Of a DNA stretch of 64,000 nt, positions 25,069 through 33,246 are shown piece by piece. The stretch is taken from contig CAAGDX010000035.1 in assembly GCA_900768685.1 (NCBI GenBank), positions 3,887-67,886 on the forward strand, in the 5' to 3' direction. The position numbers and the translations under genes were made by a program. This DNA is from Bacteroidales bacterium. Its GTDB lineage: Bacteria; Bacteroidota; Bacteroidia; Bacteroidales; Muribaculaceae. Position 1 is the stretch's first letter. Each line of letters opens with the position of its first letter. The notes under the pieces were generated by a model. It did no database searches. It saw nothing but the letters and a program-made list of their open reading frames with translations, and was not told the origin of the DNA.

Positions 25069-26211
25069 TTAATACAGATGGTCGTCTTCGTTCACTTCTT
25101 CCTGTGTCAGTGGTTTGGAGTCGAATTTATACCAAACGTATGCAATGTATGTAATCACGAAAGGCACTGCAAGTGATACCCAAGACATCACTGTAAGAGT
25201 GTATTCAGTGGAAGAACTGTTGCTGATAGTGAGTGAACTTTGAGGGTCAAGCAGTGACGGATAGTATGCTGTTCCATTGAAGCCAAGCACGCAGAAAAGT
25301 GAGAAGATTACGAGGATTGTACCGGCTCCGCTGAACCATATTCCGCGGCGATTGTGTTCCGGTGTGAGGATGGTGTAAATAATTGCGTAAAGCACTGCTA
25401 CCACTCCCACAAGGAAGATTATTGCAAACCACCACATATCCACAAAATTGTAGAAATAAACGTATTTCACTTCTTCAATAGTTCCGTCGGCTCCTTCTCT
25501 GTAACCCGTGGCTGCAAGGATAAAGGACATCATCACGAGGAATAACACCACGAAAATACCACCGTTTATCATCATTGAGCGACGGTTGCCGGACACCATG
25601 GATGGGTCGCTGCTGAGGTTATTCATAAAATAGAATGCTGCCTGCATTCTGGCAAGGAAGAGAATTGTGAAACCCACCAGGAGGTTGCGGAGAGAGAAGA
25701 TTGCCTCAAGTCCGTGTGTGCTGCTCCATGTGGAAATTATGGGTGAACCGTAATCCACAATGTTGCCTTTGGAAACCGTAAATTCAGAACCGAAAAACAT
25801 TCCGCCTACCGCCACGCCGAGGAGTATGCAGCCTAAACTTCCGTTAAGGAAAAGGAGTATGTCGTAAAATCTTCTGCCAAAGAGGTTGCCCGGTTTGCGG
25901 CGAAATTCGTAACTGAACGCTTGAACCACGAAACTCAGCAGAATGAGCGACCACAGCCAGTATGCTCCGCCGAATGATGTGGAATAAAACAGAGGAAATG
26001 CGGCAAAAAATGCACCGCCAAAGACCACGAGGGTTGTGTATGTGATTTCCCATTTGCGTCCAAGGGAATTTATCATCATTTGTCGCATTGTGGTGCTGTT
26101 TGCCTTGTAAAGCAAGGTTTGTCCGCCTTGCACAAAGAGTAGAAATACTAATATTGCTGCAAGGACTGAAATTATCAGCCACCAATACATTTGAAGATGT
26201 TGTAGTTCCAT
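25069..26211 (-). CDS. cydB: Cytochrome bd ubiquinol/menaquinol oxidase subunit II
   Basis: 380 aa with about eight membrane helices. Start MELQHLQMYWWLIISVLAAILVF; FVQGGQTLL (in the place of the GFDLG motif of proteobacterial CydB); SFVVQAFSYEFRRK (FEFR-like); and a C-terminal VPFVITYIAYVWYKF. With CydA it forms the oxidase that reduces O2 to water using quinol without pumping protons. It starts 10 bp after cydA. Confidence 0.93.
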   Translation of the reverse strand: MELQHLQMYWWLIISVLAAILVFLLFVQGGQTLLYKANSTTMRQMMINSLGRKWEITYTTLVVFGGAFFAAFPLFYSTSFGGAYWLWSLILLSFVVQAFSYEFRRKPGNLFGRRFYDILLFLNGSLGCILLGVAVGGMFFGSEFTVSKGNIVDYGSPIISTWSSTHGLEAIFSLRNLLVGFTILFLARMQAAFYFMNNLSSDPSMVSGNRRSMMINGGIFVVLFLVMMSFILAATGYREGADGTIEEVKYVYFYNFVDMWWFAIIFLVGVVAVLYAIIYTILTPEHNRRGIWFSGAGTILVIFSLFCVLGFNGTAYYPSLLDPQSSLTISNSSSTEYTLTVMSWVSLAVPFVITYIAYVWYKFDSKPLTQEEVNEDDHLY

Positions 26212-26221
26212 ATCTTTCGGA

Positions 26222-27784
26222 TTATCGGTTTAAGATTTCTTGTTTTGTGGCTTTGCGTATCTCGCGTATCATAATGCTTGCTTCGGCTATGAATAGTCCG
26301 CTGAAAAGCACTACGAATATCCAGAATGTAAGTTCTACTGATGATGCGGATACTGCGGAAACTGCCGCACGAGTAGGCATCAAATCCTGTATCACCCATG
26401 GCTGGCGTCCTACTTCCGCTACAACCCATCCTGCTTCACTTACTATCCATACCACCGGAATTGTGAGAAGTCCTAATATATGAACGAGTTTGTTTGCCAA
26501 AAGGTTTTTGAACTTATACACTGCGAGGAGTGCGATGATGAAGAACAGGAGCAGATAGCCGCCACCCATCACCATGATGCGGAATGCGTAGAATGTAAGT
26601 CCTACAGGTGGCACGGCTTGTGTAGGATTGTCAAAGTAGCCGTAGCCGAAATGGTCAAAGTTTGCTTTGAGGCGTGCTGCGGCATCTGCTTTTGCTGCCT
26701 CGTCACCTGCAGTTGCTGCGGCATTGTAGTCGCGGAGAGCCTGGTGTGCTATTTTGCCAAGTTCTATGCGTTCTGCGTAAGAGAGATTGCGGATTGTGTC
26801 GCCCGTAGCAGTGAGTTCTATGCCGTCTATCAAGTCGTTGATACCCGGCACGAAAGAGTCCTTATCGTGGTTTGCGAGAATGGAAAGTCCGTAAGGGATA
26901 TCAATGGAGAAGAGCATGGCGTCTTCATCATTTTCCGTTGTTTTGCTCGGGTTGAGAATACCGAAGCCCACAAGGTCTTGTCCCACGCTGCCGCGGTAAA
27001 GTCCTTCCATTGCCGCAAGTTTCATTGGCTGAGTTTTAGAAACTTCCACAGCGGAGCCGTCGCCTGTCCACATTGTGAGAAGTATGCCTGCCATACCTAC
27101 CCAGCCGCCTATCTTTATGGAGCGTGTTGCAACCTCCTTGTTTGTATTTTTAAGCAGTAAGTAGCAACTTACGCCAACCACAAACACGCCGCCGAGCACC
27201 CAGCCGCTGAGTACTGTGTGGAAAAATTTGTTCATCGCTGTGGAGGAGAATGCCACATCGCTGAAGCATACCATCACGTTTCGTGCCTGCTCGGGGTCAA
27301 ATTCCATTCCGCCCGGGCGTTGCATCCAAGCATTGGCGATAAGAATCCAAAGTGCTGAAACACAAACGCCTATAGACGTGAGCCATGTTGCTGCAAGGTG
27401 AAATCCGGGGCTCACTTTTTTCCAACCGAACATCATCACTGCAAAGAATGTGGATTCCAGGAAGAATGCGAAGATACCCTCGATTGCCAGAGGTGCTCCG
27501 AAGATGTCGCCTACAAACCAACTGTAATTGGACCAGTTTGTACCGAATTCAAACTCCAGAATAATACCTGTTGCTACTCCGCAAGCGAAGTTTATGGCAA
27601 ATAGTGTCATCCAGAATTTTGTGATTTTTTTCATGCTCTCTTCGCGGGTGCGATAGTAGAGTGTTTCCATAATGCCCACAATCAGGGATAAGCCTATTGT
27701 GAGAGGCACAAAAATCCAGTGCACCATCGCTGTTAGTGCGAATTGTACCCTCGACCAGTCAACTACGCTTAATAAGTCGTCCAT
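26222..27784 (-). CDS. cydA: Cytochrome bd oxidase subunit I
   Basis: 520 aa. Heme-binding subunit: H22 in MVHWIFVPLTIG (high-spin heme ligand), GVATGIILEFEFGTNW, GDIFGAPLAIEG, FFHTVLSGW (His of heme b558), the quinol-binding Q-loop around 250-340, and GRQPW near the C-terminus. High O2 affinity lets anaerobes scavenge or respire nanomolar oxygen. The menaquinone operon at 56237-60674 would supply its electron donor. DUF4492 precedes it by 55 bp. Confidence 0.96.
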   Translation of the reverse strand: MDDLLSVVDWSRVQFALTAMVHWIFVPLTIGLSLIVGIMETLYYRTREESMKKITKFWMTLFAINFACGVATGIILEFEFGTNWSNYSWFVGDIFGAPLAIEGIFAFFLESTFFAVMMFGWKKVSPGFHLAATWLTSIGVCVSALWILIANAWMQRPGGMEFDPEQARNVMVCFSDVAFSSTAMNKFFHTVLSGWVLGGVFVVGVSCYLLLKNTNKEVATRSIKIGGWVGMAGILLTMWTGDGSAVEVSKTQPMKLAAMEGLYRGSVGQDLVGFGILNPSKTTENDEDAMLFSIDIPYGLSILANHDKDSFVPGINDLIDGIELTATGDTIRNLSYAERIELGKIAHQALRDYNAAATAGDEAAKADAAARLKANFDHFGYGYFDNPTQAVPPVGLTFYAFRIMVMGGGYLLLFFIIALLAVYKFKNLLANKLVHILGLLTIPVVWIVSEAGWVVAEVGRQPWVIQDLMPTRAAVSAVSASSVELTFWIFVVLFSGLFIAEASIMIREIRKATKQEILNR

Positions 27785-27839
27785 AAAGTTTGTGTTTTAG
27801 TTTTATGTGTTTGCTTTAATTATTGTATTTTGTTCTAAA

Positions 27840-28064
27840 TCAGTATCTTCTGCTTTCATCACTCATTTCCTGACGCACTTTTGCGGCTTTTTCGCTGTCT
27901 GTGTCGCATGTGCTGCCGAGGAAATCCGGGAAGAAGAACAGTTTTAGTATCGCAAATATAATAATTAATTTTATAATAATCAAAATCCACAGTTTTTTCC
28001 CTACGGTCATGGACTTAAAACCGTCAATATACATATCTGCCGCTCGGGAAAAGAACTGTTTCAT
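27840..28064 (-). CDS. DUF4492 small membrane protein linked to cytochrome bd
   Basis: 74 aa with one strong transmembrane helix (LWILIIIKLIIIFAILKLFFF, about 25-45), preceded by MYIDGFKSMTVGKK, the DUF4492 signature. In Bacteroidota and Campylobacterota this family commonly sits upstream of cydA. Role unknown: it may be an accessory subunit comparable to CydX. This comparison is inference. Confidence 0.85.
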   Translation of the reverse strand: MKQFFSRAADMYIDGFKSMTVGKKLWILIIIKLIIIFAILKLFFFPDFLGSTCDTDSEKAAKVRQEMSDESRRY

Positions 28065-28078
28065 TCGGTTTAATTTTT

Positions 28079-28957
28079 TTATGAGTTTTTGTCTATAATA
28101 CCTTGAGTGAAGGTGTAACCCAGGTTTGCAGAAAGGTCAAATCTGCCTGCGGCGGTGAAATTCAGCGTAAGTCCGGAGGTGATAACACCTGTTCCCACGA
28201 GGTTTGTAACAGAGTAGTCCGGCTGTTCTACAGGGCTGGAAGAGTTGCCGGTATATACTTTTACAGTTTCAGCAGCGAGGGTATAGCCGTCGTAGTGGAG
28301 GTTAGCGGGAATGTTAAACATCATAATGTCCATTTCCGGCATTTTTTCTGCAAATTTTGCGGAATAAATGTAGAGGTTTGCATTGATAGCAGTGCCGTTG
28401 ATGGTCTTTTTGTCGAAAGTCAACAAGTAATAAGTGAGGTCAGTAGTGGAAGAAGCGCCGGAGCCTTTAATGCTTACGGATGTGTTTCCAAAGTAGCAAA
28501 TTGAGTTTTGGAATGTGCGTACGTTGTAGTTTGCATTCACGGTGTAGTGGATGTCAAACACCGGGATGTATTCCATACCCATGTATCTCTGACGCATACT
28601 GAAGTAGAAATTAGAGAGTGAAATGCTTGCATTCTGGTAAGATGGCAGAGAGATTGTCACACTGCCGTCTTGTGCGTAGGTGCATGGCACTTGCTCCAGT
28701 TTTATAGCGTATGAAGCACCGCCGGGAGTTACCTGTATGCCGTCTATAATCAGAGTTGCGGTGGATTTTGTGATGTTTATTTCAATGTTGTATTTCACGT
28801 TTGTGAGTGCGTATGCTTCACCTGTTGTTGCATCTTCCACATAGTTGATGCAATCAGAAAGTTGTGCCATGTAATACTGGTCGTTGTCCGTGTCACCCAA
28901 GCAAGAGGTGAGTGAGAGTGCTGCAAAGGCAGCGATAAAGAATTTTGAAATCTTCAT
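28079..28957 (-). CDS. Predicted outer-membrane lipoprotein between TonB receptor and cyd genes
   Basis: 292 aa. Signal with lipobox LTSC (Cys at about residue 19) followed by LGDTDND. The rest appears all-beta, rich in Thr, Asn and Tyr (YNIEINITKSTATLIIDGIQ, FYFSMRQRYMGMEYIPV, ANLHYDGYTLAAETVKVY). I cannot place the family with certainty; DUF4840-like proteins are one candidate. It lies 35 bp after the TonB-dependent receptor and 14 bp before DUF4492, with no promoter match in either gap. Confidence 0.7.
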   Translation of the reverse strand: MKISKFFIAAFAALSLTSCLGDTDNDQYYMAQLSDCINYVEDATTGEAYALTNVKYNIEINITKSTATLIIDGIQVTPGGASYAIKLEQVPCTYAQDGSVTISLPSYQNASISLSNFYFSMRQRYMGMEYIPVFDIHYTVNANYNVRTFQNSICYFGNTSVSIKGSGASSTTDLTYYLLTFDKKTINGTAINANLYIYSAKFAEKMPEMDIMMFNIPANLHYDGYTLAAETVKVYTGNSSSPVEQPDYSVTNLVGTGVITSGLTLNFTAAGRFDLSANLGYTFTQGIIDKNS

Positions 28958-28992
28958 AATGTGTAATTTGTAGTTATTATTTTTTGTTGTTA

Positions 28993-31236
28993 TTATATTT
29001 CAAATCTGAGTGTTGCACCAAACTGCGCTGGTTTGCCTTGTTGTAGAAAGTCGTTTCCTATGGAGCGGAAATAAAACACGTCGTAATCCGTATCCGTGAG
29101 GTTTTCAGCCCAGAGGCGGAGTGCGAATTGCTTCATATTCAGCGATATTGATGCGTCTGCGGTGGCGTAGAATGGCTGAGAGACTGAGTTTTCCTCGTTC
29201 CAATATATTTTTCCTATTCCCAGCACTCCTGCATGGAATGTTATGCTGCGGAGGAGTGAATCGGAGATTGGGAGAGTGTAGTTTCCTGCGGCATAGAAAG
29301 TGTTTTGCGGAGCGTATGGCACGGTGTTGTCCTTAAAGTTTTGTTTGCCGTTGTCAAACTCCACAAATTTGGCGTTTGTGTAGCCGTAACTTACGTTGAA
29401 ATTCAGGTTTTCGTTCGGTTTCCATGTTAGTGCCACTTCAGCACCGCAACTGCGTGTTTTGCCGGCATTTGTCATGATTCGTCCCGTAGTGGTTCCTTCC
29501 GGGAACATTGTCAGTTGTTGGTCACGGCAGTCGATATGGAAAAAGGCTACGGAGGCATTTACGTTGCTGCCGAAGTATTTTATTCCTATTTCGTAATTCC
29601 AACTGTATTCGGGCTTGTATGTGATGATTTTTGCCACGTCATATTTCTGCGAAAGCCCCATAAAATTCATAAGTTTCTGCTGGAGTACGTCGGAAAACAT
29701 TTGCGTGTTGTAACCGCCTGCTTTATAGCCTTTTGCGACGGATGCGTATGCCACATGGCGATGTTTTCCGAATTCGTAGGACACTGTGAATTTCGGTAGC
29801 AGTTCGGTGAAATCTTGTGAGAGTTTTCCGTGGTCGTCAATCACTATTGCTTGGCGGTCGTAAAACTCTGCCGGAGTTACATTTGTGTTCCAGCGGCTAT
29901 AAGTCGTGTTGGTGTAGTTGCGGTAGTCCAGAGAAACTTTTTCGTAATCCAATCTCAAGTCTGCCGTCAATGTTATTTTATGGTTATCGCTGATTCTCAG
30001 GTCGTAAGCACTGCTGTGGTATAGTGCAAAACCGCGGTCCGGGAGCATAAAATCCGAGTTTAGCGGCAGTGTGCGTTCGTCCCAGCGGATTTGGTACATG
30101 ATTCCGGGGCGATTATAGTTGTTTTCTATGAGGTTGCGTATTCCGTCGTCCTTGAAAGTGACGGGAGCAATCATATTTGTGCGTTTGTAAAAACCGTAAG
30201 CACCTGCAAGCCATGAATAGTCTTTTGCTACCTTGCCGGATACTACAAAGTCCTGTGTCACAGCCCATTCGTGGCGTTTTTGTGAGAGTGTGAAATAACT
30301 CAGCGGCAGGAAATCCTGGTCCAGCGTCATGTCGTCTTTAATGTACTGGAATGAGGTGATAGAGGAGAAATTCACGTTGCCGATTTTTGTTCTCACTGTC
30401 AGTCCGTCGCTGAAAGTGAGGCGGTTGTAGTAGCAGGTGTCGTTGTAGTTTATTTCACCTGTTTCTGCGTATTTGTATGGGTAGCCGCCTTGCCATGTTT
30501 TGGAGAATGCGGCAACGTTCATCAGTTTTACGTCTCCCCTTTCATATTGCACTTTCCAGCGAGCGGAGAGTGCGTCTTCCTTGTCTGCTTTTTTGCCGTT
30601 GTTCAGGTTTGTGAAAAAGCCGTCAGTGTGGTTGTAGGAGAGGGTGAGACTTGTTCCGGCATATTCGGAAATGCTTTTGTAAAGTGCTGTGGCAATGGTA
30701 GTTGTGTTTCTTGAACCGTACTTTATCATTGCTTTCACTTTGTCTGCGCCGATAGCCGTAGGAGTATAGACGTTTATCAGTCCGCCCATAGTGTTTCTGC
30801 CGTACATGGTGCTTTGAGGTCCGCGGTAAAGGTCAATGCGTTGTACGTCAAAAATGTCAAAGTCATAACTGTCTTTATTCAGAGTGGGAACGTTATCCAC
30901 GTTAAGCCCCACGATAGGCTGGTCTATTCTGGCACCAAGTCCGCGGACGTAAATGGAAGATGTCATGCGGCTGCCGTAGTCCGGTATATAAAAGTTCGGT
31001 GATAGTGCCGCTGCTTGTTTAATACTCTGAATATCACGGCTTTTCACGTCTTTCTCGTTTAGCATAGTCACGGAAACCGGGTCGTCGTTACGCATATTGA
31101 CGTTTTTAATCGTAGTTACCGTAACGTCATTAAGCGTAACGATAGAGTCGCTCCAAACTTCATTGCTGTCTGAAGCTAAAGCAATAGCGGGAATCAGTGA
31201 TGCTGAAATAATAAGTTTTTTAATGCAGACGTGCAT
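28993..31236 (-). CDS. TonB-dependent outer membrane receptor
   Basis: 747 aa. Signal peptide (1-21), plug domain from about 30 to 160 (VSVTMLNEKDVKSRDIQSIK, SSIYVRGLGARIDQPIVGLNVDNVP, VQRIDLYRGPQSTMYGRNTMGGLINVYT), then a 22-strand barrel ending in the terminal aromatic strand QFGATLRFEI. No N-terminal carboxypeptidase-like or STN domain, so it is a nutrient or iron type receptor rather than a SusC. Ligand unknown. It has a consensus promoter at 31273-31302 and appears to lead a unit that runs into cydAB. Confidence 0.92.
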   Translation of the reverse strand: MHVCIKKLIISASLIPAIALASDSNEVWSDSIVTLNDVTVTTIKNVNMRNDDPVSVTMLNEKDVKSRDIQSIKQAAALSPNFYIPDYGSRMTSSIYVRGLGARIDQPIVGLNVDNVPTLNKDSYDFDIFDVQRIDLYRGPQSTMYGRNTMGGLINVYTPTAIGADKVKAMIKYGSRNTTTIATALYKSISEYAGTSLTLSYNHTDGFFTNLNNGKKADKEDALSARWKVQYERGDVKLMNVAAFSKTWQGGYPYKYAETGEINYNDTCYYNRLTFSDGLTVRTKIGNVNFSSITSFQYIKDDMTLDQDFLPLSYFTLSQKRHEWAVTQDFVVSGKVAKDYSWLAGAYGFYKRTNMIAPVTFKDDGIRNLIENNYNRPGIMYQIRWDERTLPLNSDFMLPDRGFALYHSSAYDLRISDNHKITLTADLRLDYEKVSLDYRNYTNTTYSRWNTNVTPAEFYDRQAIVIDDHGKLSQDFTELLPKFTVSYEFGKHRHVAYASVAKGYKAGGYNTQMFSDVLQQKLMNFMGLSQKYDVAKIITYKPEYSWNYEIGIKYFGSNVNASVAFFHIDCRDQQLTMFPEGTTTGRIMTNAGKTRSCGAEVALTWKPNENLNFNVSYGYTNAKFVEFDNGKQNFKDNTVPYAPQNTFYAAGNYTLPISDSLLRSITFHAGVLGIGKIYWNEENSVSQPFYATADASISLNMKQFALRLWAENLTDTDYDVFYFRSIGNDFLQQGKPAQFGATLRFEI

Positions 31237-31272
31237 TGTGATGTTTAGAGGTTAAAATGTCCAAATATTGTG

Positions 31273-31302
31273 CAAATTTACTCATAATTTTTCTCTTTGC
31301 AA
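31273..31302 (-). promoter_or_regulatory. Promoter of the TonB receptor (-cyd) unit
   Basis: On the minus strand TTG (31302-31300), 19-nt spacer, TAAATTTG (31280-31273): ideal Bacteroidota promoter, about 37 nt before the receptor start codon. Confidence 0.7.
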
Positions 31303-31387
31303 AGTGCATAAATCGCAATAAATTGCAATATGTCTTAATATATATTAACAGAGCAATCGGATTTATGAAATAGTTTCGGAAAGGGCA

Positions 31388-31430
31388 TAAAAAAAGTCCG
31401 CTTACTCTTTTCGTCAAAGACAGTCGGACT
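31388..31430 (-). terminator. Intrinsic terminator of the ncRNA candidate
   Basis: Minus strand: AGTCCG, an inner GTC-TTT-GAC hairpin and an A-rich loop, then CGGACT followed by TTTTTT. Confidence 0.75.
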
Positions 31431-31641
31431 GAGCCAAAAGGCATAATTAGTGATTCGTAAGTTGGTTAGCAACTTAAAGTGTAGAGATTATATCATACTT
31501 ACATTTTTCACATCACTCCTAAGTCGCAACTAACGGACGTTTCACAACGGTGGTAATCTTGACTATTGCCTTTTCCTCAAATCCTATGAGTGTAAAAATT
31601 AATTAGATTTTAAGGGTTAAGTCGTTTAGGAGTATTTTTAT
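31388..31641 (-). ncRNA. Candidate structured small RNA, about 250 nt, with own promoter and terminator
   Basis: A 500-bp gap between trkH and the TonB receptor holds a self-contained transcription unit on the minus strand. TACCTTTG at 31655-31648 predicts a 5' end near 31641. ACTCCTAA (31633-31626) can pair with TTAGGAGT (31522-31515), closing a 119-nt domain. Inside that lie CGTT-GTGA-AACG, a stem capped by a GNRA tetraloop, and GGCAAT/ATTACC. A second hairpin is TAAGTTG-CTAAC-CAACTTA (31476-31458). The unit ends in an intrinsic terminator at 31430-31388. No ORF of note. It lacks tmRNA, RNase P and SRP signatures. It could be a 6S-like or Bacteroidales-specific sRNA, or a leader that attenuates the receptor gene. 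Confidence 0.55.
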
Positions 31642-31647
31642 TCACTG

Positions 31648-31655
31648 CAAAGGTA
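31648..31655 (-). promoter_or_regulatory. -7 promoter element of the ncRNA candidate
   Basis: The minus strand reads TACCTTTG, identical to the -7 elements of rpsO and rplM. Confidence 0.6.
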
Positions 31656-31736
31656 ATATATTTTCAGTGATTTTGTTATTATGATTAACAAAAATTAAAC
31701 GTTATTAGTTTTAATTTGCAGAATGAGTTTCCTTTT

Positions 31737-33215
31737 TTATCTTCTCCAAAAACCTACACTGATAAGCACGGTGATTGTGAAGAGTTCCAAACGACCTATT
31801 AGCATAATGAAAGAGAGTACCCACTTTGCAAAATCCGGGATTATGGCGTAGGTGTTCACATTGGTGACATCGCCGCCCAGTCCGGCATTACTGATACATG
31901 AAAATGATGTGATGAATGCATCGGAGAGGTCTGCACCCGAGAGAGTTATCACAAATGTGCCGATTAAGACAATTACGGCATACAGTGCGATAAATGCCAT
32001 AGTCTTGTTCACGAGTTCCGGAGATACAGGTTTGTCGTTGTACGTCACGGGTACTATTGAATTGGGGTGGAGCACGCGATAAATCTCGTTTTTAATGTTT
32101 TTGAAAAGATACATCACGCGGTCCAACTTTAGTCCTCCGGTGGTGGAACCTGCACTGGAGCCGATAAACATAAGCAGAAGGAATATCATCACTATCGGTC
32201 CGCCCCATTCATTATATCCTTCCACAATGTAACCGGTTGTAGATGAAGATGATATCACCTGGAAAAATGGGTCGATAAGTCCGTTTTCAAGATTTGTGGA
32301 TTTGCCTTGGAAAAATAAAATTGCTGCAACTACAAGCCCGAAGCCTATCACGTATTTCACATAAATACGGAATGTCTCGTTTTTCCACACGCCCCTGATA
32401 TCGCCAATGCTCAGGCGGTAGATAAGTACGAAATTTATACCGCCGATAAACATGAAAATGCCCAAAAGAATTTTCACATATACGGAATCCCACTGGTCTA
32501 TGAAACCCGTTGTGGTGGAAAAACCGCCTGTGGACAATGTTCCCATGCCGTGACAGATACTGTCAAAAAGTGTCATCGGGCTGAAGCAGAGCAGTCCCGC
32601 AAGGAGACATGTGAGAAGTGCGTAACAACCCCAGAGACGTTTTGCTGTTTGGCTGATTCGAGGACGGATTTTGTCGTGAGTGATACCTGTCACCTCGGCA
32701 TTAAACATCTGCATACCGCCGGAGGAGTTCAGCATCGGGATTATGGAGAGGGTGAAAAGAATGATTCCCATACCGCCGAGCCACTGGATAAGGCAGCGAT
32801 AGAAAAACATTGTTTTTGTCAGTCCCGTCAGGTCGTAAAGTGTGGTGCTACCGGTGGTGGTGAAGCCGGACATGGCTTCAAAAAAGGCATCGTGGACTGT
32901 CATCTGCGTGGAACCAATCATGAATGGTATCATGCCGAAAAATGAGAAGAATATCCACACAAATGCCGTAAGCATAAAGCCTTCGCGTTTGCCCATATCT
33001 GTGGTGCCGGAGGGCAGAAATAAGTTCATCAGCAGTCCGGAGATGAATGTCACGCCGCCACCTATGGCAAAGGGTACTATCTCGCTGTTTTCATCATAGA
33101 TAAGCGACACGATAATGGGGATAAGCATAAACACTCCCTCAAACATAAGCAGCAAGCCTATCACTTTGAGGGTCATAAGTATGTTTATATGCGGTCGGCG
33201 GCGAATGGTATCCAT
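31737..33215 (-). CDS. trkH: TrkH-family potassium transporter
   Basis: 492 aa, normal TrkH length. Four filter loops: SGFTTTGST (about 115), GTLSTGGFST (about 230), SSSTTGYIVEG (about 325) and ISNAGLGG (about 440). No cognate trkA lies nearby. It differs clearly from the KtrB at 522-2339, so the genome has at least two K+ routes. It follows an M23 peptidase gene by 31 bp and is probably the last gene of the ferredoxin-oxidoreductase-lgt-M23-trkH run. Confidence 0.93.
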   Translation of the reverse strand: MDTIRRRPHINILMTLKVIGLLLMFEGVFMLIPIIVSLIYDENSEIVPFAIGGGVTFISGLLMNLFLPSGTTDMGKREGFMLTAFVWIFFSFFGMIPFMIGSTQMTVHDAFFEAMSGFTTTGSTTLYDLTGLTKTMFFYRCLIQWLGGMGIILFTLSIIPMLNSSGGMQMFNAEVTGITHDKIRPRISQTAKRLWGCYALLTCLLAGLLCFSPMTLFDSICHGMGTLSTGGFSTTTGFIDQWDSVYVKILLGIFMFIGGINFVLIYRLSIGDIRGVWKNETFRIYVKYVIGFGLVVAAILFFQGKSTNLENGLIDPFFQVISSSSTTGYIVEGYNEWGGPIVMIFLLLMFIGSSAGSTTGGLKLDRVMYLFKNIKNEIYRVLHPNSIVPVTYNDKPVSPELVNKTMAFIALYAVIVLIGTFVITLSGADLSDAFITSFSCISNAGLGGDVTNVNTYAIIPDFAKWVLSFIMLIGRLELFTITVLISVGFWRR

Positions 33216-33246
33216 AGTTTGTTGCTTTTTCCTTTGCTGTTTTGTC

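Noticed and set aside
31388..31641. Cobalamin or TPP riboswitch upstream of the TonB receptor
   Set aside because: I do not find the B12-box GCCACTG or the TPP CTGAGA core, and the receptor has its own promoter after the terminator.
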